13,481 nucleotides of DNA. Origin: Pseudodesulfovibrio sp. Its GTDB lineage: Bacteria > Desulfobacterota > Desulfovibrionia > Desulfovibrionales > Desulfovibrionaceae. The stretch is taken from the NCBI GenBank assembly GCA_022712815.1, contig JAFLJW010000182.1:1-13481 (forward strand), written 5' to 3'. Positions 5,636-11,991 of the stretch are shown here, piece after piece. Made by a program: the position numbers and the translations under genes. The notes beneath the pieces were generated by a model. The model did not search any database and was not told the origin of the DNA. It saw only the letters and a program-made list of their open reading frames with translations. Within the stretch, counting starts at the first letter, position 1, and every line of letters starts with the position of its first letter.

Positions 5636-8080
5636 TTAAGCGGCGCGGTTGGTATTGACGTTGGCTCCGAATATTTCCCAGGTTTTAAGGAATGTTGCAT
5701 CAAAGGTACGGTTCTCGACATGTGACCGGGCCTTTTTTCGCATATATTCGATTCGTTCCGGGGCATCGGTCATGTGGATAATTGCTCGGAGCAGGGCGTC
5801 CGGGTTTCCTGCCGGGACTATCAGTCCGGTCTCATTCGGAAGGATGTTTTCCTGCGGTCCACCCTTGTCTGTGACAATAACAGGCAAACCGGAAGCCTGG
5901 GCTTCCAGAACCACATTGCCAAAGGTGTCTGTGGCCGAGGGGAATACAAAAAGGTCTGCACTGGCATAGGCCTGCGCTAGTGCTTCTCCTTTGAGAGGAC
6001 CTGTATATGTGACGGGCGCACCGCGCAGGAGCCGTTTCATTTCCGGCAGGTATGGGCCGTCGCCAACGACAACCAAATGGAAACCTTTGCGAATCTTGGC
6101 GGCCTTTGAAAATGCTTCGGCAAGGACTTCAAGGCCTTTTTCGTTGGAAATACGGCCGACATAGAGAATCTTTGTGGGGCTTTCGATGGAGTATCGCGTG
6201 AAAAAACTACTTCGCTTGTCCGGGTGAAACCGGTCGGTATCCACACCCCGTGGGTAGGTGACGATTTTTTCCGGGTCGATTCCGTGGTCAGCGAGTTCAA
6301 GCTTGGTCGATTCGGACGGTGCGTAGATAACTTCCATTTGGCTGTAGAACCAGCACATGTATTGCCAGCATCCTTTTTCCAGTCCCGCGTCCTGGGTGAA
6401 GTTGCCCACATATTCAGGGAAGGCGGTGTGGTAGGTGCCGTGGAAAGGGAGCTTGAGAATCTTGGCAATGGCCATGGCTGCCAGACCGACTGGGCCGGGT
6501 GTGGCGGCAAGGATGCAGTCGAATTCCTGTTCAAAGCAGTAGGCGAGCATATCCAGAAACGGCGGATAGGTCAGTTTGAGTTCAGGGTATTCGGGGATGG
6601 AGAACCTGCCCACCGGCGCGAAGCTGATGGCTCCGGGGATGTCGGCATTGCCACCACAGGTGATGACGGTCATGTCTTTGCCATGTCGAGTCACCATCTT
6701 GAGTTGTTGCCTGATGGTGTGGGCCACGCCATTGATCTCGTCAAAGGTGTCAGTGAGGTGGGCTATTTTAAGGGTCGCACTGTCGCGCTTTACCTTTGGA
6801 CCTCTGAAACGGGCAAAGCACTCGCGCGAAAAGGTCCGTTCTCGGGAGAAAAGATCGTATCCGACGAAATATGGGGCGAGTAAGGCATAGAGAGCCCCTG
6901 CCGAACCGATGGAATGGAATACGTCGAACAGATTTGCACCAAGTGCAGCTTTAAGGGTGCGGTCCGCGAATTGGGAGAATACGACATTGGCGGAGAGCGA
7001 AACAAAACGTGCCCATTCCTGCTCAAGTACCTTGACATCTGTTGTCTTTCCCTTGGCTATTTGCAGCAGGTCCGGGTCTTTTGCGATGATGGATGCGGCT
7101 TCTTTCAGCAAGGCTCCCTGTACGGATTCAGACGGGCCGAGTCCTTGATACAGGCTGGCCTTTCCCTGCCCGACGAGGCGCAGGAATTTATCCACTATGG
7201 AATCCTTTTTTTCTTCACCGGGAGCCAGGGCGTTCTTGGCAAACCGAAAGCAGATATGCGAGTTGGCGGCATATCCCATGGAACTCGTTCTGGAACGATA
7301 AAACCTGTATGCGATGCCATACAGGTTGTGGGCCATGGTTTTTGGGGTGGCCGCTGTACCGGCGGCGTGGCAGCAATGATTCTGTATACCGGCAAGGACG
7401 TTATCTATGGATGCGATTCCCTTGAAGACGGTATGCATGCGCGCGATGTTCAGGGAGCTGTGATCGTCGGAACCACCGGTCAGTCCCTTGAGCCATGGTT
7501 TTTTGCCGTAGGGTTTGATGTTGTGTCGCTCAGCGAGTCTTTTCATATCCATGGGAGTCAGCCGGGTGATGATATCCCTGAGCACCTGGTTTTGTCTGGC
7601 ATCTCGCGTCCCGTTTTCCTCAAAAACATTGAAGAGCAGAAGAGCCTGTTCAAAATGTTCCGGGGTCAGCCTGTCATTGACCGCATAAAGAGGGTGCGCC
7701 AGCACGTGTACGATCCCTTCGGTACGCAGGTAGGTCGTGAGATCATAGACACTTTCTCTTACCGCCTGAATATCGTCGTGCTGTTTTTCGGTAATATTAT
7801 ATGCCAGCACATGAAGTTTGCATTTGTCGTTTGGAAAATAGGTGGTGATTTCTTCGCTGATGAATGTGCCGGGGAGATGGGCGATTTCCAGACACCCTTC
7901 TATGGTGTTGTGGTCGGTTATGGTGACCAGATCCATGCCTTTGGATCTGGCCGCGTTGTATAGGTCGATCGGTTCAGTGAAACTTTCCGGACAGCCTATT
8001 TTTTGTAAAATCCATTGCGATGGACGAGTGGAATGCTTTGAGTGGACATGAAGGTCCACCTTAAACCAGGACTCCGGCAT
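5636..8080 (-). CDS. PHP-domain / GT4 glycosyltransferase fusion protein
   Basis: 814 residues. Residues 1-240 form a PHP metallophosphoesterase domain with a full metal-binding set: H11 and H13 (DLHVHS), D56-H57 (ITDHNT), E77, H90, H129 (LAHP), and D205/H207 (GGSDDHSS). Residues 245-435 are a helical linker with a hydrophobic stretch around 383-410. Residues 436-800 are a GT4 (GT-B fold) transferase: LTDTFDEINGVAHT (442-455), TYHTAFPEYVG (549-559), YVGRISNEKGLEVL (640-653), VVGDGPY (671-677), and TDTFGNVVLEA (717-727), which gives D-x7-E in place of the usual E-x7-E. The GT4 half resembles alpha-mannosyltransferases for cell-surface glycans or glycolipids. The PHP half might hydrolyse a phosphoester in the same pathway, which is an inference. 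The ATG at 8080 is preceded by GAGAGG. It probably shares an operon with the DksA-like gene 57 bases upstream. Confidence 0.85.
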   Translation of the reverse strand: MPESWFKVDLHVHSKHSTRPSQWILQKIGCPESFTEPIDLYNAARSKGMDLVTITDHNTIEGCLEIAHLPGTFISEEITTYFPNDKCKLHVLAYNITEKQHDDIQAVRESVYDLTTYLRTEGIVHVLAHPLYAVNDRLTPEHFEQALLLFNVFEENGTRDARQNQVLRDIITRLTPMDMKRLAERHNIKPYGKKPWLKGLTGGSDDHSSLNIARMHTVFKGIASIDNVLAGIQNHCCHAAGTAATPKTMAHNLYGIAYRFYRSRTSSMGYAANSHICFRFAKNALAPGEEKKDSIVDKFLRLVGQGKASLYQGLGPSESVQGALLKEAASIIAKDPDLLQIAKGKTTDVKVLEQEWARFVSLSANVVFSQFADRTLKAALGANLFDVFHSIGSAGALYALLAPYFVGYDLFSRERTFSRECFARFRGPKVKRDSATLKIAHLTDTFDEINGVAHTIRQQLKMVTRHGKDMTVITCGGNADIPGAISFAPVGRFSIPEYPELKLTYPPFLDMLAYCFEQEFDCILAATPGPVGLAAMAIAKILKLPFHGTYHTAFPEYVGNFTQDAGLEKGCWQYMCWFYSQMEVIYAPSESTKLELADHGIDPEKIVTYPRGVDTDRFHPDKRSSFFTRYSIESPTKILYVGRISNEKGLEVLAEAFSKAAKIRKGFHLVVVGDGPYLPEMKRLLRGAPVTYTGPLKGEALAQAYASADLFVFPSATDTFGNVVLEAQASGLPVIVTDKGGPQENILPNETGLIVPAGNPDALLRAIIHMTDAPERIEYMRKKARSHVENRTFDATFLKTWEIFGANVNTNRAA

Positions 8081-8137
8081 CTGCGGCCTCTCTTTGGTTG
8101 TTAAATGTACCTTGGAAGCCTTATGCCGGGATGATGA

Positions 8138-8485
8138 CTAAGCGCACCATCCGACCCCGTCTTCCGCTTCGGACTGGCAAAGGACGCACAGTCTGGCTGA
8201 CGGGTTGGCCTTGAGTCTGGCTATGCCAATGTTTTCTCCGCACTCTTCGCATTTTCCGTATTCGGAGTTGTGGAGTCGCTTTATGGCCGCTTCCAGTTCA
8301 CTGAGTCGTTTCATGCGCCGTTTGTGCATGGCGAGGTTGATTCTCTGTTGAGACACGTGTGAGGCAAAATCATTTTCGTCCGGGCATTTTTCAAACGCAA
8401 AGCTCTCGGGAGCTTTTTGCGCTTCAAGGCGGTTGAGTCCGTCCATCAAATGATATTTTATTTCTTGCTTTTGCGCTCCAGTCAT
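8138..8485 (-). CDS. DksA/TraR family C4 zinc-finger protein
   Basis: 115 residues, shorter than E. coli DksA (151). Visible features are a helical coiled-coil region (1-75) whose tip carries DENDFA (36-41), matching the DxxDxA motif that reaches the RNA polymerase active site through the secondary channel, and a four-cysteine zinc finger: C79, C82, C100, C103 (CEECG ... NPSARLCVLC). Proteins of this family modulate transcription initiation, often with ppGpp. Retention of both acidic tip residues suggests a working regulator rather than a mere structural homologue. A good GGAGG lies 7 bases before the ATG. The PHP-GT4 gene follows after 57 bases on the same strand. The target genes cannot be told from sequence. 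Confidence 0.9.
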   Translation of the reverse strand: MTGAQKQEIKYHLMDGLNRLEAQKAPESFAFEKCPDENDFASHVSQQRINLAMHKRRMKRLSELEAAIKRLHNSEYGKCEECGENIGIARLKANPSARLCVLCQSEAEDGVGWCA

Positions 8486-8681
8486 TTTGGGCCTCCATGA
8501 ACTTTGATTGTCATCCTGCCTGGCGCAGGTTTTTCGGTTTCAAAGAATACTTGCATCTCATTTACAGCGATTAGTGCTGCCATGAATGGCACTGGGGTTA
8601 CAGCCCTCCGACAATTGCAAGACATCGGTATCAAATATCGAGAGCACCCGGCCCATAGTCTTGTTCTTTTCTTTGATATTG
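8486..8681. other. Gene-free stretch upstream of the DksA-like gene; one possible gene fragment
   Basis: This divergent region should hold the leftward promoter of the DksA-like gene. In the rightward direction, from ATG 8582, the reading VTALRQLQDIGIKYREHPAH resembles the N-terminus of YbaK/ProX-type tRNA editing proteins (TPAL..L...GI.Y..HEY.H), but the similarity stops after about 25 residues and there is no ribosome site. It may be a remnant or chance. Confidence 0.2.
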
Positions 8682-8727
8682 TTTCATTATATGAAATGAG
8701 TCTTCATTATATAGAAATCCATTGACA
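8682..8727 (+). promoter_or_regulatory. Repeated palindromic sites and a -35-like box upstream of the chimeric gene
   Basis: TTTCATTATATGAAA (8682-8696) is a perfect 6+3+6 palindrome. The same TTCATTATAT recurs exactly 20 bases on (8703-8712), inside TTCATTATATAGAAA. Across the two copies, ATGAA (8691-8695) and TTCAT (8703-8707) form another dyad, loosely like the KdgR (IclR-type) operator shape. TTGACA follows at 8722-8727, but the nearest good -10 (TTATAA 8752-8757) is 24 bases away, so the promoter itself is uncertain. Confidence 0.4.
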
Positions 8728-8766
8728 CAATCTGAAAATAATAAAAGTTCGTTATAACACAGTCTA

Positions 8767-8930
8767 CAGCATTAACTGCTGGTGTTGCCAAGAGAGGTGG
8801 CGAGGTGGAGAGGTAGAGAGTTTTCCGGCAAAGGCGAAGCTGCCAGATGGGGACATAGCTCTCACCGGATTGTTTTACATAGTGGAATCTGGTTGCCTGA
8901 ATGTGTGGGTTGCACGTCTTTTTCGGGCCA
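8767..8930 (+). promoter_or_regulatory. Potentially structured 5' leader with a purine-rich tandem repeat
   Basis: A hairpin (CAGCA 8767-8771 / TGCTG 8777-8781) is followed by three near-identical 8-mers (AGAGGTGG, CGAGGTGG, AGAGGTAG at 8793-8816). A possible long-range stem (GGTAGAGAG 8812-8820 with CTCTCACC 8859-8866, one bulged A) encloses the hairpin GGCA 8827-8830 / TGCC 8841-8844, with a GC-GAA-GC mini-loop inside. A further weak stem (GCCTGAA / TTCGGGC) lies around 8897-8931. It matches no riboswitch class I know. The long leader could equally be old intergenic sequence. Confidence 0.25.
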
Positions 8931-8991
8931 ACAATCTCCGTATCTGCCGGGGGTTATGATTCACAACCTCAATAGTGCTTGGAGGATTACC

Positions 8992-9516
8992 ATGAAAAAG
9001 ATCCTGTTATCGTTATTTGTCCTTATGGCCGTACTCAGCCTTGGGACAGTTGCAGAAGCAAAAATGGTCCTGAAACTTGGCCATTATGCCAACGCTGAAC
9101 AGGCGGACGAAGCCATGCAGGCAGGCGTTTCGTTCATCGTCGCCCCCGGATTTGACCCCGAAGTGGTGGATTATTGTTTGGAACGCGATATTCTGGTCAT
9201 GCCCGGCATATGCACGGCCAGCGAGCTGACTCAGGCCGTTCTCAGAAAACTGCCAGCCGTCAAATTTTTCCCGGCCGAAGCCATGGGCGGCCTGCAAACC
9301 CTCAAGAATCTGGCCGCACCTTTCCCGCCAATGGATTTCATGGTCACGGGCGGGTTGTCACGGGACAACATGGCTTCCTATCTCGCCTGGGAGCGCATAC
9401 TGGCCATCGGCGGAAGCTGGATGGTCAAAAAGGATCTGCTGATTGCCGAGGATTACGATCAGGTCAGCCGCCTGACTGCGGAAGCGGTCCAAATGGTGCG
9501 TGAACATCGTCGCTGA
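8992..9516 (+). CDS. Chimera: TRAP solute-binding-protein signal peptide fused to the C-terminal part of KDPG aldolase
   Basis: 174 residues from ATG 8992, with GGAGG six bases upstream. The frame is open further left (to 8782), but that part looks non-coding. Residues 1-23 are a clear Sec signal peptide (MKK, hydrophobic core, AEA cleavage). KMVLKLGH is typical of the mature start of DctP-type TRAP binding proteins. From about residue 34 the sequence is KDPG/KHG aldolase (Eda): AEQADEAMQAG, APGFDPEVVDYC, PGICTASEL, KFFPAEAMGG with the Schiff-base lysine K91, VTGGLS (118-123) and the phosphate-loop GGS (140-142). The first third of Eda, with its catalytic Glu and Arg (E45 and R49 in E. coli), is absent. 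Aldolase activity is therefore unlikely, and the barrel would be incomplete and directed to export. It is best explained by a deletion joining the start of a TRAP gene to a downstream eda gene. Confidence 0.8.
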   Translation: MKKILLSLFVLMAVLSLGTVAEAKMVLKLGHYANAEQADEAMQAGVSFIVAPGFDPEVVDYCLERDILVMPGICTASELTQAVLRKLPAVKFFPAEAMGGLQTLKNLAAPFPPMDFMVTGGLSRDNMASYLAWERILAIGGSWMVKKDLLIAEDYDQVSRLTAEAVQMVREHRR

Positions 9517-9527
9517 CCGGACTTGGC

Positions 9528-9575
9528 GATCAAACCTTCGTATATAGGAACTACGCGTCGGGCTTGATCTTTTTT
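9528..9575 (+). terminator. Rho-independent terminator after the chimeric gene
   Basis: GATCAAACC (9528-9536) pairs with GGCTTGATC (9561-9569), 8 of 9, with an inner CGTA/TACG stem (9539-9542 / 9552-9555), followed by TTTTTT (9570-9575). It starts 11 bases past the stop codon. Confidence 0.7.
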
Positions 9576-9939
9576 GGGCCTTGCACTCGAACTTATTTTC
9601 AACAGTCTGCCAGAAGAGCTTTGTCAGCACTTTAAGGGTTTGGAAGAAAATCTTCCGGGCCCTTTCTTTGTTTTAAGCAAAACTGGTGTATATTCGGGAA
9701 GATGCCGCAAAATAGCACAGAAAATGAGTCAAATGCATCCGGTGGCCGGTGAGTCCTGGTGTGTACGTGGGTTACAAAAAGGTAGGCTTTGGCCTTGGAA
9801 TGAATTGAGACCGCGACAGGACCAGAGAGAAGCTCATTTGGAGACAGGGACAATTGGAATTTTGCCCTTCTGTGGTTCTTTCTGCCACTTTGGGCGGTTT
9901 TCAGGATTAGAGTTTCTCAGAAACGATTGATTATGTATT
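9576..9939. other. Gene-free stretch between the chimera terminator and the amtB control region
   Basis: An open frame (9574-9930) lacks a ribosome site and a plausible protein composition, so I do not call it. The only local structure seen is a short perfect hairpin, GGAAGA (9642-9647) / TCTTCC (9651-9656), with no T run. A small RNA cannot be excluded. Confidence 0.4.
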
Positions 9940-10051
9940 GACAAATTTTGTCTAAAATATATGTCAAAGACTTGTATAAGTAACAAATTTGTTAAAAAAT
10001 ACAAGTTCAGAAAAGTATAAAACGGTCGGTATTACACTAATGGTAATGTAA
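9940..10051 (+). promoter_or_regulatory. Cluster of palindromes upstream of the amtB-glnB sigma-54 promoter
   Basis: GACAAATTTTGTC (9940-9952) is a perfect 6+1+6 palindrome. AACAAATTTGTT (9982-9993) is a perfect 12-bp palindrome with the same ACAAA/TTTGT arms, centred about 41-42 bp further on, close to four helical turns. Around the second, ACTTGTAT (9970-9977) and ATACAAGT (9999-10006) form an outer inverted pair centred on almost the same base. TTACA (10032-10036) / TGTAA (10047-10051) lies just before the promoter. The positions, about 10-120 bp upstream of the -24 element, suit an enhancer-binding activator and possibly a repressor. None matches the classic NtrC or NifA consensus. Confidence 0.5.
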
Positions 10052-10059
10052 AGTCGTTT

Positions 10060-10075
10060 TGGCACGAGTCTTGAT
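10060..10075 (+). promoter_or_regulatory. Sigma-54 (-24/-12) promoter of amtB-glnB
   Basis: TGGCAC (10060-10065), five bases, then TTGAT (10071-10075) matches TGGCAC-N5-TTGCW except for A in place of C in the -12 box. It lies 50 bases before the amtB ATG. Nitrogen-regulated amt-glnB operons commonly use sigma-54, which supports the call. Confidence 0.75.
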
Positions 10076-10124
10076 AGAGGGAGGTCAGGTTAGAAACGAA
10101 TTCCCTTCAAGGAGGAGCACAGTA

Positions 10125-11483
10125 ATGTTTTCAAGAAAGTCCCTGACCTTTGTTTCCAAGAGACTCGCCATAGGCGTTGTCGGGCTGGTGGCAGCGCTTG
10201 CCCCCACAGTGGCGTATGCCGAAGAGGTGGAGTACCTCACCCAGGCCAACGGTAATATCCTTTGGACGCTCGTTGCCGCCATTTTGGTCATGTTCATGCA
10301 AGCCGGTTTTGCTTGTGTTGAGGCGGGTTTTACCCGTGCCAAATCCGCCGGTAACATCATGATGAAGAACTTCCTGGATTTTTCAGTTGGTTCCATTTGT
10401 TTTTTCCTGTTCGGCTTCGCGATCATGTTCGGTCTCGATGCAGGCGGACTCTTCGGCACTTCCGGGTACGCCCTCGGTGGTGTTGCTGAAGGCGACCTGT
10501 CCTGGACCTACACTTTTTGGTTTTTCCAGTCCGTGTTCGCTGCTACTGCCGCCACCATCGTTTCCGGTGGCATGGCCGAACGCACCAAGTTTTCCAGTTA
10601 CATCCTCGTATCCATCGTGGTTACCGGGCTGATTTATCCCATCTCCGGTCACTGGGCCTGGGGTTCTCTGTGGTTGGGTGATGATGGTGCAGGCTGGCTC
10701 GAAGCCCTCGGTTTTTGTGACTTCGCCGGTTCCTCGGTTGTTCACTCTGTTGGTGGTTGGGTCGCTCTGGCCGGTGCCATGGTCCTCGGACCCCGCATTG
10801 GCAAGTATTCCGAAGACGGCAAGGCCAAGGCCATTCCCGGTCACAACATTCCTCTGGCTGCCCTGGGTGTTTTCATCCTCTGGTTCGGCTGGTTCGGTTT
10901 CAACCCCGGTTCCACCACCACTGCTGACGGCACCATCGGTTTCATCGCCATGAACACCTCTTTGTCCGCTTGCGGCGGCGTGCTCGGCGCAATGGTCATT
11001 GCTTGGTTCCGCTACGGCAAGCCTGATATCTCCATGACCCTGAACGGCGCTTTGGCCGGCCTGGTCGGCATCACCGCCGGTTGTGCCACTGTCAGCCCCA
11101 GTTCTTCCATCATCATCAGTCTTATCGCTGGTATGCTGGTTGTTCTGGCCATTGAATTCATCGACAAGGTTCTCAAGATCGACGATCCCGTCGGCGCATC
11201 TTCTGTCCACGGTGTCTGCGGCGCATGGGGAACCATTGCCTGCGGCCTGTTCAACATGGACGGCGGCCTGTTCTTTGGCGGCGGATTCACCCAGCTCGGT
11301 GTTCAGCTTATTGGCGTAGGTGTCTTCTTTGCCTGGGCATTCGGTGCCGGTTTCATCCTGATGGCTTCCATCAAGGCTATCTTCGGCCTTCGCGTAAGCA
11401 AGGAAGAAGAGCTCAAGGGTCTGGACATCGCCGAACACGGCAGTGAGTCCTACAACGGTTTCCAGCTCTTCAGTAATGAGTAA
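10125..11483 (+). CDS. amtB: Ammonium transporter AmtB
   Basis: 452 residues from ATG 10125, preceded by AAGGAGG. Upstream in-frame starts (from 10059) fall inside the sigma-54 promoter and are rejected. The protein has a signal peptide (residues 1-32, VAYA then EE), as in E. coli AmtB, then eleven expected membrane helices. Family signatures are present: the DFAGSSVVHSVGG stretch with the structural Asp (D199) and first pore His (H207), FNPGS near 259, and SSVHGVCGAWG with the second twin His (H362). It conducts ammonium/ammonia through the cytoplasmic membrane as a trimer. The P-II gene starts 41 bases downstream; AmtB-P-II pairs block the channel when nitrogen is plentiful. The C-terminal tail (from about 420) is the usual P-II docking region. 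Confidence 0.95.
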   Translation: MFSRKSLTFVSKRLAIGVVGLVAALAPTVAYAEEVEYLTQANGNILWTLVAAILVMFMQAGFACVEAGFTRAKSAGNIMMKNFLDFSVGSICFFLFGFAIMFGLDAGGLFGTSGYALGGVAEGDLSWTYTFWFFQSVFAATAATIVSGGMAERTKFSSYILVSIVVTGLIYPISGHWAWGSLWLGDDGAGWLEALGFCDFAGSSVVHSVGGWVALAGAMVLGPRIGKYSEDGKAKAIPGHNIPLAALGVFILWFGWFGFNPGSTTTADGTIGFIAMNTSLSACGGVLGAMVIAWFRYGKPDISMTLNGALAGLVGITAGCATVSPSSSIIISLIAGMLVVLAIEFIDKVLKIDDPVGASSVHGVCGAWGTIACGLFNMDGGLFFGGGFTQLGVQLIGVGVFFAWAFGAGFILMASIKAIFGLRVSKEEELKGLDIAEHGSESYNGFQLFSNE

Positions 11484-11524
11484 CCAAGTCGTAATATTGC
11501 CAAATATACAAGGAGAATAGAGAA

Positions 11525-11857
11525 ATGAAACTCATTATAGCATATATCAGGCCCGAAAAGCTGAACGATGTGAAGCAGGCTCTGTACGCAAAGGAGATCT
11601 ACTCCCTGTCCGTGACCAACATTCTCGGATCGGGGCGTCAGAAAGGCTTTACGGAAACCTACCGCGGCGTGCAGATGGAGGTGAATCTCCTCAAAAAAGT
11701 CCGGCTGGAGATTGGTGTCAATGAGAACTTTGAAGAAGCGGCTATCGAGGCCATCCAGTCCGCAGGACATACCGGTGGCGAAGGCGATGGAGTCATCTTT
11801 GTCTCCGAGCTCACCAAGGCCCTGCGTATCAGGACCGGAGAGGACGGTATCCTTTAA
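11525..11857 (+). CDS. glnB: Nitrogen regulatory protein P-II (GlnB/GlnK family), Met at position 51
   Basis: 110 residues, close to the usual 112. The P-II signatures are clear: T-loop GRQKGFTETYRGVQMEV (37-53), B-loop TGGEGDGVIFV and C-loop RIRTGEDG. P-II trimers bind ATP/ADP and 2-oxoglutarate and report nitrogen status to AmtB, glutamine synthetase regulators and others. At alignment position 51, where E. coli GlnB and GlnK carry the uridylylated Tyr, this protein has Met; Tyr46 is kept, and His42 is Phe. Control by GlnD uridylylation at the standard site is therefore not possible, and ligand binding alone may do the work. AAGGAG lies about ten bases before the ATG. Linkage to amtB would favour the name glnK; the family is certain, the paralogue name is not. 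Confidence 0.93.
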   Translation: MKLIIAYIRPEKLNDVKQALYAKEIYSLSVTNILGSGRQKGFTETYRGVQMEVNLLKKVRLEIGVNENFEEAAIEAIQSAGHTGGEGDGVIFVSELTKALRIRTGEDGIL

Positions 11858-11881
11858 AAAAAGTTGTATAAGCATATGGGG

Positions 11882-11911
11882 GGTCGGGGCGGCAGAAATG
11901 CTGCCCCGACC
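11882..11911 (+). terminator. Strong stem-loop with GAAA tetraloop after the P-II gene
   Basis: GGTCGGGGCGGCA (11882-11894) pairs over its whole length (one G-T wobble) with TGCTGCCCCGACC (11899-11911), loop GAAA. It lies 24 bases past the stop codon. It has no T run after it (CTTATACTC), so it may act as a 3' stabiliser or a weak terminator. Confidence 0.6.
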
Positions 11912-11944
11912 TTATACTCAGCCAATATCCGATTATGATTTTCT

Positions 11945-11966
11945 CTTGTTTTTGAAGCATAACAAG
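11945..11966 (+). promoter_or_regulatory. Inverted repeat upstream of the EAL gene
   Basis: CTTGTT (11945-11950) and AACAAG (11961-11966) are perfect inverted arms ten bases apart, about 26 bases before the EAL start codon. It could be an operator or an mRNA hairpin; no clear sigma-70 hexamers were found around it. Confidence 0.3.
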
Positions 11967-11991
11967 TTGTGAAAAGCAGAATAAAAAAAGA

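Noticed and set aside
6224..7963. Long rightward open frames opposite the PHP-GT4 gene (6224-6883 and 6914-7963)
   Set aside because: They are antisense shadows of a well-supported protein with intact motifs; no ribosome site or family similarity.
8504..8725. 73-residue open frame as an intact gene
   Set aside because: No ribosome site and no full-length similarity; only a short possible fragment inside it is worth noting.
8812..8866. Known riboswitch (c-di-GMP, cobalamin, glycine, fluoride or TPP)
   Set aside because: I compared the core motifs from memory and none fit; only generic pairing is supported.
8782..8991. N-terminal extension of the signal-peptide/aldolase chimera in the same frame
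   Set aside because: ATG 8992 has a good GGAGG and begins a classical signal peptide; the 70 residues before it are of non-coding character and would bury the signal.
9574..9930. 118-residue open frame upstream of amtB
   Set aside because: No ribosome site, a non-ATG start overlapping the terminator T run, and an implausible composition.
10059..10124. Longer AmtB start
   Set aside because: It would begin inside the sigma-54 promoter; ATG 10125 has AAGGAGG and a signal peptide directly after it.
10383..11438. Long leftward open frame opposite amtB
   Set aside because: A codon-bias shadow: low-complexity Gly/Asp/Glu-rich sequence with no recognisable domain, opposite a certain amtB.
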